Below, in pieces: positions 40,893-48,694 of a DNA stretch of 64,000 nt (positions within the stretch are counted from its first letter, which is position 1; every line of letters starts with the position of its first letter). The notes beneath the pieces are model-generated. The model was given only the letters and a program-made list of their open reading frames with translations. It was not told the origin of the DNA and did no database searches. Source of the stretch: Amycolatopsis mediterranei (lineage in GTDB: Bacteria; Actinomycetota; Actinomycetes; Mycobacteriales; Pseudonocardiaceae). Location of the stretch: assembly GCF_026017845.1 (NCBI RefSeq), contig NZ_CP100416.1:3442948-3506947 (forward strand). Reading direction: 5' to 3'. Position numbers and translations under genes: made by a program.

Positions 40893-42121
40893 GCCGGTTC
40901 CCCGATCTCCCCCAGCAGCTCGTCGACGGACACCGCCCGGCCGGTCACCAGCGACCGGTTCGCGGCCAGCCCGGTGAGCAGGGCCTGCAGGCCGGCGTCG
41001 TGGTCGGCCGCGCAGCCCAGCGCGTCCGGTTCGGCGTCGCCGAGCAGTTCGGCGAGCATCCGCTCGTCGCCGCCGCCGTGCCCCTCCCCGAGCTCCTGGT
41101 CCAGCACGACCTCGGACGGCGACCACAGCCGCTGCAGCGTCAGCCGGGCACGCCCCCGCTTCGGCACCGGCTCGGCGCCGGACGCGTACTCGTTCTCCCG
41201 GACGTCCAGTTCCAGCCGCCCTTCGCTGCCGGAGAACGCGACGCGGTAGCCCTCCCGCGGCGAATACGCGTGCAGGTGGTAGTTCAGCACCGCCCCGCCG
41301 CGGTGGCGCACGAGCACCGACAGGTCGTCTTCGATGGTGACGTCGGGCGCGAACACGTCCTGGTTCCGGACATAGCCGTCTTCCCGCTCGGCGTCGCGGT
41401 AGAGCGCGCGCAGCTTGGGTGAGGCGTCGAGGTCCAGCGCGAACCGGTCGCCGGCCGTGCGGTGCCGCCGGCCGTTTTCGTCGCCGTAGAAGAACAGCCG
41501 GCCCAGCGCGAACACCGTCTCGGGATCGCTGCCGAGCCACCAGTTGACGAGGTCGAAGTGGTGGCCGGACTTGTGCACGAGCAATCCGCCGGAGTTCGCC
41601 TTGTCCCGGTGCCAGCGGCGGAAGTAGTCGGCGCCGTGCGCGGTGTCGAGCAGCCAGCTGAATTCGACCGAGCCGATCGCGCCGATCGCGCCGCCGGCGA
41701 GCAGCTCGCGCACCCGGCGGTGCACCGGGTTGTACCGGTAGTTGAAGGCGACCCGCACCGACCGGCCCGTCTCGCGCCGGGCCGCCAGGATCCGCCGCGC
41801 GCCCTCGACGTCGGTGGTCATCGGCTTTTCCGTGACGACGTCGCAGCCGGCCTCCAGCGCGGCGACGACGTACTCGGCGTGCGTGTGGTCCGGCGTGCAC
41901 ACCACGACGACGTCGATGCGTTCCTTCGCCAGCATCACGGTGAAGTCCGCCGGCCGGTAGCCGGGGATTTCCGTGCCCAGCCACTCGTTGTGGACCCGCA
42001 TGCGGGTCTCGTTGTGGTCGCAGAAGGCCGCGAGCTCGGCCCGCGGCGACGCGGCCAGTGCCCGGGCGAACAGCTGGGCCCGGGAGCCCAGGCCGACGAT
42101 TGCGTGGCGACGCACCGCCAT
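40889..42121 (-). CDS. Gfo/Idh/MocA family dehydrogenase 1
   Basis: A 410-residue NAD(P)-dependent oxidoreductase. The N-terminal Rossmann fold starts HAIVGLGSRAQLFARAL; VVVVCTPDHTHAEYVVAALE and the conserved EKPM motif (VVTEKPMTTDVEGA) follow. The C-terminal alpha/beta domain carries a KSGHHFDLVNWWLG segment with the likely catalytic His. It probably oxidises a sugar or sugar acid released from pectin. GAGGTG precedes the ATG, whose last base overlaps the upstream stop codon. Confidence 0.88.
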   Translation of the reverse strand: MAVRRHAIVGLGSRAQLFARALAASPRAELAAFCDHNETRMRVHNEWLGTEIPGYRPADFTVMLAKERIDVVVVCTPDHTHAEYVVAALEAGCDVVTEKPMTTDVEGARRILAARRETGRSVRVAFNYRYNPVHRRVRELLAGGAIGAIGSVEFSWLLDTAHGADYFRRWHRDKANSGGLLVHKSGHHFDLVNWWLGSDPETVFALGRLFFYGDENGRRHRTAGDRFALDLDASPKLRALYRDAEREDGYVRNQDVFAPDVTIEDDLSVLVRHRGGAVLNYHLHAYSPREGYRVAFSGSEGRLELDVRENEYASGAEPVPKRGRARLTLQRLWSPSEVVLDQELGEGHGGGDERMLAELLGDAEPDALGCAADHDAGLQALLTGLAANRSLVTGRAVSVDELLGEIGEPA

Positions 42122-43254
42122 CACCTCTTTCGTTCCGGTGAAGCCGCGCCGGTCCAGGGCAGGGCGAGTTCGGAGAAGAGCGCGAGCCGCTCGGCCGCCG
42201 TGTCGACGTCGCGGTCGACACCCGCCACGACGAAGTGCCGCTCGGGCCCGGCCCCCACGGCCCGCACCCATTCGGCGGGCAGCGGCAGCGGTTCGGGCGC
42301 GTCGCGGACCGCCTCGACCAGCGCGGTGAACGCGCGGGTGGCGGCCAGCGGGGCCAGCAGCGGCTCGCCGTCGCGCACGTGCGCGACGAGGTTGGCCAGC
42401 AGGTCCCGCGGCGGCCCGACCGGTGTTTCCGCCTCGCCCACGACGACGAGGTCGGTCTTGTAGTGCCAGCGGATCCGGCCTTCGGTGCCGTGGACCAGCA
42501 CGTACGGGTCGTGGTCGGCTTCGGCGTCGAGCGTGGCCGCGACGACGACGTCCGGCGCTCCGGCGAAGCTCAGCCGCGCGCAGGCGGTGTCGTCCGACTC
42601 GATGTCCCGGGCCCGGTACAGCTCGACGGCGGTCCGCTCCGGCAGGACCTCGGCGGTGCCGTTGACCAGCAGGGCGGTCGCGACGGCGTGGGCGAACGGG
42701 TTGGTCAGCGCCCCGTCCACGACCGGTTGCCCGCCGACCCGGCGACGGCCGGCCCACTCGGCGCGCGCGAAGTACCGGTCCCGCCGGATCCACGCCCCGG
42801 CGGCGGCGACCCCGGTGACCGTGCCGATCTCGCCGGCTTCGATCGCCGCCCGCACGACGGGCACCGCGGCGGAGCCGAAGCTCTGGAACCCGGTCTGGCA
42901 GGCGCGGCCGCGGGCCAGTTCGGTGAGTTCGCCGAAGGCCGCGAGGTCGAGCACCGGCGGTTTCTCGACGAGCAGGTGGCAGCCGGCGGCGAGCGCGAGT
43001 TTCGCCAGGGGCAGGTGCGTGTGCGGCGGGGTCGCCACCACGGCGATCGCCGGGGTGGTGCGGGCGAGCAGTTCCGCCGCGTCCCGGGTGATCACCGCCC
43101 CTTCGGGCAGGAGCGCGCGGGCCGCCTCGGGTGGCTCGCGGATGTCGCACGCCCCGGCGAGGACCAGCTCGCCGCGGTCGTGCAGGGCGCGGGCGCGGCG
43201 CAGGTGCTGCCCCGCGTAGCCGGCCATGCCGAAGACGACCACCTCCGGCGTCAT
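42121..43254 (-). CDS. Gfo/Idh/MocA family dehydrogenase 2
   Basis: A 377-residue dehydrogenase of a different subgroup. PEVVVFGMAGYAGQHLRRAR opens the Rossmann domain; the family motif is VEKPPVLDL. CQTGFQSFGS and VVDGALTNPFAHAVATALLV are shared closely with the product at 47197, making the two paralogues. It overlaps the DUF624 gene by four bases and the next dehydrogenase gene by one. Substrate unknown. Confidence 0.87.
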   Translation of the reverse strand: MTPEVVVFGMAGYAGQHLRRARALHDRGELVLAGACDIREPPEAARALLPEGAVITRDAAELLARTTPAIAVVATPPHTHLPLAKLALAAGCHLLVEKPPVLDLAAFGELTELARGRACQTGFQSFGSAAVPVVRAAIEAGEIGTVTGVAAAGAWIRRDRYFARAEWAGRRRVGGQPVVDGALTNPFAHAVATALLVNGTAEVLPERTAVELYRARDIESDDTACARLSFAGAPDVVVAATLDAEADHDPYVLVHGTEGRIRWHYKTDLVVVGEAETPVGPPRDLLANLVAHVRDGEPLLAPLAATRAFTALVEAVRDAPEPLPLPAEWVRAVGAGPERHFVVAGVDRDVDTAAERLALFSELALPWTGAASPERKR

Positions 43255-43868
43255 CGGCGGCCGCCGGTCGCGACCGCGGCCAGGGCGAGCGGCCCGGCCA
43301 CCACGAGCGCCAGGATCGGCAGCATCCAGACCAGCAGGACGGCGAGACCGGCGGCGACGGCGAGCAGCAGGCCCCTCGCCGGCGCGGCGGCGGTTTCCCG
43401 CGCCGCGGTCACCACGGCCCGGAGCCAGGCGCGCCCGCCCGGCAGCGGCGCCCCGGTCTCCCGGCGCCCGGCCGAACCACCGCCGGTGGCCACCAGCTCG
43501 CAGGTGCGCAGCGCCACCACCGTGCCCGCGACCGCCAGCACCCACAACGCCGGCTTCAGCACGCCGGCCCCCGGCATCGAAGCCACGACCTCCAGGTCCA
43601 CCGCGACCAGCACCACCGCGGCCAGGCAGCCGAGCCCGAACGGCACGCCACCCCGCGCGGCCTCGCGGAAGTCCGCCCAGAACCTCGTCCACAGTGGACT
43701 TCCGACGTCACGCCGGGTCCGGTCGAGCACGCGGCAGCCCGCCACGAACGCCGGCGCCGCCGTCACCACCGGCACCGACGCGAGGGCGACGAGCAACCCC
43801 GCCAGCAGGCAGTCCGAGAAGTCACCGAGACCGGTTCGCCACTCTGTCGATCGCTTCAGCGTCCGCAT
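43251..43868 (-). CDS. DUF624 (YesL-like) membrane protein
   Basis: A 205-residue polytopic protein with five or six hydrophobic segments (LLAGLLVALASVPVVTAAPA, GCLAAVVLVAVDLEVVA, LWVLAVAGTVVAL and two C-terminal spans). It has the DUF624 pattern of YesL, which accompanies rhamnogalacturonan ABC transporter genes in Bacillus subtilis. The role is unknown; in this operon it follows permease 2 directly and overlaps the next dehydrogenase gene by four bases. Confidence 0.8.
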   Translation of the reverse strand: MRTLKRSTEWRTGLGDFSDCLLAGLLVALASVPVVTAAPAFVAGCRVLDRTRRDVGSPLWTRFWADFREAARGGVPFGLGCLAAVVLVAVDLEVVASMPGAGVLKPALWVLAVAGTVVALRTCELVATGGGSAGRRETGAPLPGGRAWLRAVVTAARETAAAPARGLLLAVAAGLAVLLVWMLPILALVVAGPLALAAVATGGRR

Positions 43869-43872
43869 CCGT

Positions 43873-44718
43873 TCACCCCTTCAGGCCGCTGGTGCTGACG
43901 CCTTCGACCAGCAGGCGCTGGAAGGCGAGGAAGAACAGCACGATCGGGACGAGCGCGAGCGCGGACATCGCGAACATCGCGCCGAAGTTCGACTCGCTGC
44001 TGGTGTCGACGAACAGCCGCAAGCCCAGCGGCACGGTGAACTTCTCCGTGTCGTTCAGGTACACCATCTGCGTGAAGAAGTCGTTCCACGTCCAGATGAA
44101 CGTGAAGATCGACGTCGTGACCAGTGCCGGTTTCGACAGCGGCAGCACGACGTGCCAGAACGTGCGGTAGACCGAACAGCCGTCGATGATCGCCGCTTCG
44201 TCGAGCTCGCGCGGGATGCCCCGCATGAACTGGACGATGAGGAACACGAAGAACGCCTCCGTGGCCAGCAGCTTCGGCAGGATCAGCGGGACGAAGGTGT
44301 TGACCAGCCCGGCCTGCTGGAAGATCACGTACTGCGGGATCAGCGTGACGTGGTAGGGCAGCATCAGCGTCGTGATCATGAACGCGAACAGCGCGCCGCG
44401 GAACCGGAACTTCAGCCGGGCGAAGGCGAACGCGGCCAGCGAGCACGACAGCACGTTCGCCGCCACCGAGAGGCCGGCGACCAGGAACGAGTTGAGGAAG
44501 AAGCGGCCGAACCCGACGTCCGCCGCGCCCTCCCAGCCCTTCGTGTAACCGTCGAAGACGAACCGGGAAGGCAGCAGCGCCAGCCGCGAAAGGATCTCGT
44601 CCGGCGGCTTCACCGACGCGAACGCCAGCCACACCAGCGGGTACAGCACCACGGCGACGATGACCAGGCACAGCACGTGCCAGCCGAAGGAGCGCGCCGT
44701 GCGCGGCAGCACGGTCAT
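43873..44718 (-). CDS. CUT1 sugar ABC transporter permease (MalG-like)
   Basis: A 281-residue inner-membrane permease with six predicted spans. The EAA loop is ELDEAAIIDGCSVYRTFWHV followed by VLPLSKPAL, the site that docks the ATPase. N-terminal HVLCLVIVAVVLYPLVWLAF is the first span. It pairs with the upstream permease to import an oligosaccharide. ATGA overlap with permease 1. Confidence 0.93.
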   Translation of the reverse strand: MTVLPRTARSFGWHVLCLVIVAVVLYPLVWLAFASVKPPDEILSRLALLPSRFVFDGYTKGWEGAADVGFGRFFLNSFLVAGLSVAANVLSCSLAAFAFARLKFRFRGALFAFMITTLMLPYHVTLIPQYVIFQQAGLVNTFVPLILPKLLATEAFFVFLIVQFMRGIPRELDEAAIIDGCSVYRTFWHVVLPLSKPALVTTSIFTFIWTWNDFFTQMVYLNDTEKFTVPLGLRLFVDTSSESNFGAMFAMSALALVPIVLFFLAFQRLLVEGVSTSGLKG

Positions 44719-45689
44719 TTGCGATCCTCCGCGTCGTCGTAGAACACCCACAGCTTCGCCGTCCGGAACACGATGGCCGTCACGATCGCGATGACCACCA
44801 GCAGCACCCACGCCATCGCCGACGCGTAGCCCATCCGGAAGTCCTGGAAGCCGACCTCGAACAGGTAGAGCGTGTAGAACAGGTCCGCGTCGGCCGGGCC
44901 GCCGCGGCCGCCGCCGATGACGAACGCCGGGGTGAACGCCTGGAAGGCGTGGATCGCCTCCATCACCAGGTTGAAGAAGATCACCGGCGACAGCATGGGC
45001 AGCGTGATGTGCCGGAACCGGCGAAACGCGCCCGCACCGTCGATCGCGGCGGCCTCGTGCAGTTCCGCCGGGATCTGCTTCAGCCCGGCCAGGAAGATCA
45101 CCATCGGCGCACCGAACTGCCAGACACCCAGCAGCACGATCGAGGCGAGGCTGAACTGCGGGTCGTCGACCCAGCTCGGGGTGTGCCAGCCGAAGAACGC
45201 GAGGACCTCGTTCACCGGGCCGCCGCCCATGAACAGCGCCCGCCACACCAGCGCCGCCGCGACACTCGCGCCCAGCAGCGAAGGCGCGTAGAACGCGGCC
45301 CGGTAGAAGCCGTTCGCCCCGCGGCGCGTGTTGAGCAGCATCGCCACCAGCAGCGACACCGTCAGCTTCAGCGGCACCGAGACCAGCACGTAGATCAGCG
45401 TGACCTGCACCGACTGCAGGTAGCGGTCGTCGCCGGTGAACATGTGCGCGAAGTTGCCGAAGCCGATCCACTTCGGCGAGGTGAACATGTCGTAGTCGGT
45501 GAACGACAGGTACAGCGAGACCACCATCGGACCGACGGTCAGCGCCACCGCGCCGAGCAGCCACGGCGTCAGGAAGGCGAACGCCTCGGGCTGACTCTTG
45601 CGGCGGCGCCCGGCCGGCCGGTCCCGGCGCCGGACGCGCGCGGCCGACACCGGCGCGACCGGCGGATCCGGGGTGCGCAGGGTCGTCAT
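44715..45689 (-). CDS. CUT1 sugar ABC transporter permease (MalF-like)
   Basis: A 324-residue permease with six predicted spans after a basic N-terminal tail. The EAA loop reads ELHEAAAIDGAGAFRRFRHI followed by TLPMLSP. PWLLGAVALTVGPMVVSLYL is the first span. It is separated from the binding-protein gene by three bases. No ATPase gene is present, so an MsiK-type shared ATPase encoded elsewhere is expected. Confidence 0.93.
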   Translation of the reverse strand: MTTLRTPDPPVAPVSAARVRRRDRPAGRRRKSQPEAFAFLTPWLLGAVALTVGPMVVSLYLSFTDYDMFTSPKWIGFGNFAHMFTGDDRYLQSVQVTLIYVLVSVPLKLTVSLLVAMLLNTRRGANGFYRAAFYAPSLLGASVAAALVWRALFMGGGPVNEVLAFFGWHTPSWVDDPQFSLASIVLLGVWQFGAPMVIFLAGLKQIPAELHEAAAIDGAGAFRRFRHITLPMLSPVIFFNLVMEAIHAFQAFTPAFVIGGGRGGPADADLFYTLYLFEVGFQDFRMGYASAMAWVLLVVIAIVTAIVFRTAKLWVFYDDAEDRK

Positions 45690-45692
45690 CGG

Positions 45693-46985
45693 CTAGGACA
45701 GTCCCTTCTGGGCTTCGGTCATGAACCGGTTGACCGCGTCGTCGATGCTCATCCGGCCGAACGCGACCTCTTCGTACGTGCGCTGCAGCAGCTTCTGGAT
45801 CGCGCCGGCACCCTTCGGCGGCACCGGCGGCGCGGCCCCGAGCTTCGGTTCGAGGGCGGCTTCGTAGTTGTAGAGGGTCTTGTCGTTGCCTTTCGCGCCG
45901 GCCGCCAGCTGCGCGCGGACCTTGAGGTTCGGCGCGAGGCCGCGGTCGGTGCCGACGATCTTGCCCACCTCCGGGTCGTTGACCAGGAAGTCGACGAGCT
46001 TCGCGGCCGCCGCCTGCTGCGAGCTGCGCGCGGACACGGCGAGGAACATCGACGGTCGCCGGTACTGCCCGGTGTCGCCGTTCGCGCCAGTCGGGTACGG
46101 CGCCACGTTCAGCGGCTTGCCGTTCGCCTTCTGGTACGCCGGCAGCAGGTTGTCGTAGGCGAACTCCGAGCTGGTCAGCTTCTTGCCCAGCGGGGCCTGC
46201 TCGGGCGAGGTGTTGTAGGACGCCGTGACGTCGGCGGGCGAAGCGGCCTTCGTTTCGCGGAACTTGCTCGCCAGCTGCCAGTAGCCGCGCAGGTCGTCAG
46301 CGGTGAAGCCGAGCTTGCCCTCGGGAGTGTAGAACTGCTTGCCCTGCTGGCGCAGCCAGATCTCCAGCGTCGTGTCGAGGATGCCGAAGTCGGTCACGCC
46401 GCGGGCCGAGCCCGCCGCACCGACCTTCTGGGCCACCTCGGCGAACTGGTCCCAGCTCATCCCCTTCGCCGGGTCGCCGCCGGCCGCGGTGAACGCGGCC
46501 GGGTCGTAGATCATCGCCGGGGTGTTCTGCGCCCACGGCACGGCGTAGCGCTTGCCCTGGTAGACGCCGGTGGCCGCCAGCTCCGGGTTGACGTCGGCGA
46601 GGGAGATCGCCTTGCCCGCGCCGGAGTTCAGGTCGGCCAGGACGTTGCGGCCGCCGTACTCGGCCAGGTAGCGGCTGTCGACGTTCAGCACGTCCGGCGG
46701 CTTGCCCCCGGCCGTCTGCGTCGCCAGCTTCTCCCAGTAGGCCGCGTACGCCGAGAACGACGTCTGCACCTTGATGTTCGGGTTCTTCTGCTGGAAGAGC
46801 TCGACGGCCTTCTTCGTCAGGTTCGCCCGCCCGTCACTGCCCCACCAGACGAAGTTGATGGTCACGTCGCCGCCGCCACCGGAGTCCGAGCCGCAGGCGG
46901 CCACCCCGGTCAGCAGCAGCGGGACCACCACGGCCAGCGCGGCGACACCTCGCCCCTTGGTCCTACGCTCAGTTGTCCGCCCCAT
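45693..46985 (-). CDS. Sugar ABC transporter substrate-binding lipoprotein
   Basis: A 430-residue family 1 extracellular binding protein. The lipobox LTGVAAC places the lipidated Cys at residue 31. VTINFVWWGSDGRANLTKKA and KPPDVLNVDSRYLAEYGGRN are typical of CUT1 oligosaccharide binders. It is the first gene of an operon running through permeases, DUF624, two dehydrogenases, DUF6807 and PL1, so the ligand is probably a pectin oligosaccharide. Promoter and LacI-type operator lie upstream. Confidence 0.92.
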   Translation of the reverse strand: MGRTTERRTKGRGVAALAVVVPLLLTGVAACGSDSGGGGDVTINFVWWGSDGRANLTKKAVELFQQKNPNIKVQTSFSAYAAYWEKLATQTAGGKPPDVLNVDSRYLAEYGGRNVLADLNSGAGKAISLADVNPELAATGVYQGKRYAVPWAQNTPAMIYDPAAFTAAGGDPAKGMSWDQFAEVAQKVGAAGSARGVTDFGILDTTLEIWLRQQGKQFYTPEGKLGFTADDLRGYWQLASKFRETKAASPADVTASYNTSPEQAPLGKKLTSSEFAYDNLLPAYQKANGKPLNVAPYPTGANGDTGQYRRPSMFLAVSARSSQQAAAAKLVDFLVNDPEVGKIVGTDRGLAPNLKVRAQLAAGAKGNDKTLYNYEAALEPKLGAAPPVPPKGAGAIQKLLQRTYEEVAFGRMSIDDAVNRFMTEAQKGLS

Positions 46986-47018
46986 CGAACTCTCCGTCCT
47001 CAGCCGGTCAGCACTTTT

Positions 47019-47034
47019 CTGAAAACGCTGTCAG
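47019..47034. promoter_or_regulatory. LacI-type operator before the transporter operon
   Basis: CTGAAAACGCTGTCAG has CTGA/TCAG arms and a central CG. It lies directly downstream of the predicted transcription start and 34 bp before the binding-protein start codon. Confidence 0.5.
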
Positions 47035-47041
47035 CGCGCTC

Positions 47042-47071
47042 ACGGTAGGCAGTGCGCCACACCGGTGTCAA
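47042..47071 (-). promoter_or_regulatory. Promoter of the transporter operon
   Basis: The minus strand carries a consensus TTGACA (47066-47071), 18 bases and TACCGT (47042-47047). The start point would be near 47035, giving a leader of about 50 bases. Confidence 0.6.
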
Positions 47072-47131
47072 CGGGCAAACGGCGGCAATACCCCTTGCGT
47101 ACCAACGTCTTCACTGTTCAGCGGACATGCC

Positions 47132-47147
47132 GAGAAAGCGCTTACAG
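47132..47147. promoter_or_regulatory. Second LacI-type site, upstream of the transporter promoter
   Basis: GAGAAAGCGCTTACAG contains AAGCGCTT and matches the site at 48571 in 14 of 16 positions. It may allow repressor looping or serve as an upstream operator. Confidence 0.45.
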
Positions 47148-47196
47148 CAACGGCGGCGATGCCCGGGCTGCCAGCGCTGGTGCGCACCGGTGCGCG

Positions 47197-48393
47197 TTAT
47201 CCGGTGCGTTCGGCGGCCGCGCCGCCCGGCCGTCGCCGCGCGGCACTCGCCCACGGGACGCCGATCTCGGAGAACAGCGCCAGCCGGTCCGCGGCGACGG
47301 CGACCTCTTCGCCGATCCCCCGCACGACCGGGTGCCGGCTCGCCCCTTCGCCGACGGTGCGGATCCAGCCCGCCGGGATCCGCGACGGCGACGGCGCGTC
47401 CCGCACCGCTTCGACCACCGACGCGAACGCCCGGGTCCCGGACAGCGGCGCGAGCAGCGATACGCCGTCCGGGTCGAGGTGGTGGGCGATCAGGTTGCGC
47501 AGCAGGTCGCCCGGTTCGCCGAGGTGGAACCGCTCGTCGTCGATTTCGAGGCGGTGGCTCTTGTACCAGAACTTCGCGCGCCCGCGTTCGCCGTGCACCA
47601 CGACGTAGGGCTCGTGGTCCTGCTCGGCGCACAACGACGCGGCGACGACGATCTCGGGCCCGTCGCCGAACCGGATCCGCAGGCACGCGGTGTCGTCGGC
47701 CTCGATGTCGCGGGTGCCGTAGAGCTCGAGCGCGATCTCGGCCGGATCGCGCCCGGCGACCCCGCCGACCAGCAACGCGGTGGCCACGGCGTGGGAGAAC
47801 GGGTTGGTCAGGGCGCCGTCGACGACGGCCTCGCCGTCGAGCCAGCGGCGCCCGGCCCACGGGTTGCGGCGGTAGTAGGCGTCGGTGCGGATCCAGGCCC
47901 CGGCCGCGCCGACACCGACGACCTCGCCGAGCTTCCCGGCCGCGATCGCCGCCCGGAGGACGGGCAGCACCGGCGAGCCGAAGCTCTGGAACCCGGTCTG
48001 GCAGGCCGCTCCGGTCTCCGCGGCCAGCCGCGTCAGCGTGGTGAAGCCGTCGAGGTCGAGCACCGGCGGGGTCTCCAGCAGCAGGTCGCTGCCCGCCCGC
48101 AGCACCGCGGCGCCGGTCTGGACGTGCGCGTGCGGCGGCGTGGCGACCACGGTGATGTCGGGGCGACAGCGGCGGAGCAGGTCGTCGACGCTCGGGTGCG
48201 CGGTACCGCCCGGGGGCAGCAGGGCGATGGCGGCGGCCGACGGGGGCCGGATGTCGGCCATGCCGGCGAACCGGACCAGTCCTTCGTCGTGCAGGATCCG
48301 CGCCCGGTGCAGGTAGCTGAAGGCGTAGCCGGACGTGCCGACGACCGCCAGCCTCGGCGGGTCCGCCACGGTGCGGCTCCGGCTCCCCGACAT
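47197..48393 (-). CDS. Gfo/Idh/MocA family dehydrogenase 3
   Basis: A 398-residue paralogue of the product at 42121. PRLAVVGTSGYAFSYLHRAR begins the Rossmann fold; the usual EKP motif is replaced by LLLETPPVLDL. It shares CQTGFQSFGS and VVDGALTNPFSHAVATALLV. It has its own promoter (48477-48506) and is divergent from the LacI gene, so it is likely to be directly controlled by that repressor. Substrate unknown. Confidence 0.86.
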   Translation of the reverse strand: MSGSRSRTVADPPRLAVVGTSGYAFSYLHRARILHDEGLVRFAGMADIRPPSAAAIALLPPGGTAHPSVDDLLRRCRPDITVVATPPHAHVQTGAAVLRAGSDLLLETPPVLDLDGFTTLTRLAAETGAACQTGFQSFGSPVLPVLRAAIAAGKLGEVVGVGAAGAWIRTDAYYRRNPWAGRRWLDGEAVVDGALTNPFSHAVATALLVGGVAGRDPAEIALELYGTRDIEADDTACLRIRFGDGPEIVVAASLCAEQDHEPYVVVHGERGRAKFWYKSHRLEIDDERFHLGEPGDLLRNLIAHHLDPDGVSLLAPLSGTRAFASVVEAVRDAPSPSRIPAGWIRTVGEGASRHPVVRGIGEEVAVAADRLALFSEIGVPWASAARRRPGGAAAERTG

Positions 48394-48476
48394 GGATCTC
48401 CGATCGGCGGGGCCGGTGGGGGCACCCGCGCGGAACTGACGAATGGGTCAGACGTTGGGAGAAACTTCCGGTCGCC

Positions 48477-48506
48477 ACCGTAGGGTGTGCGCGACAAACG
48501 TGTCAA
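48477..48506 (-). promoter_or_regulatory. Promoter of Gfo/Idh dehydrogenase 3
   Basis: The minus strand has TTGACA (48501-48506), 18 bases and TACGGT (48477-48482). It closely resembles the transporter promoter, including flanking bases in the spacer. Confidence 0.58.
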
Positions 48507-48570
48507 TCATCAGGACAGCCGCGTCGAAATCATCGAACCGCCGATGCTCCGAATGGCGGTCGGCGTTTCG

Positions 48571-48586
48571 AGATAGCGCTTACTGG
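48571..48586. promoter_or_regulatory. LacI-type operator in the divergent region
   Basis: GAGATAGCGCTTACTG differs at two positions from the site at 47132. Located between the two divergent promoters, it could control both. Confidence 0.5.
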
Positions 48587-48635
48587 AATAGACCACTTCC
48601 GGCTGCAAGCGATGAAGACCGGTTTGCATGATTTG

Positions 48636-48665
48636 TTGACAACGCTCCCGGGGAGTTTCCATGAT
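48636..48665 (+). promoter_or_regulatory. Promoter of the LacI gene
   Basis: TTGACA (48636-48641), 18 bases and CATGAT (48660-48665) lie 30 bp before the GTG start. The -35 runs into GACAACGCTCCC, a possible operator half, so autorepression is plausible. Confidence 0.5.
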
Positions 48666-48694
48666 GTTGCGGGGGAGCCTGCCGAGGAGTTGCC

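Larger units (their letters stand above)
48394..48694. other. Divergent control region of the LacI and dehydrogenase genes
   Basis: These 301 bp contain two outward promoters, a LacI-type site at 48571-48586, a palindrome CTCCCGGGGAG (48645-48655) inside the lacI-side spacer, and a GACA/TGTC dyad (48493-48504) overlapping the dehydrogenase -35. CTGAC and GTCAG (48436-48451) flank six bases as a further weak site. No ORF is seen. Confidence 0.55.

Noticed and set aside
42235..44742. 835-codon plus-strand ORF across the dehydrogenase and permease genes
   Set aside because: Antisense to three recognised genes; composition is typical of a GC-driven open frame.
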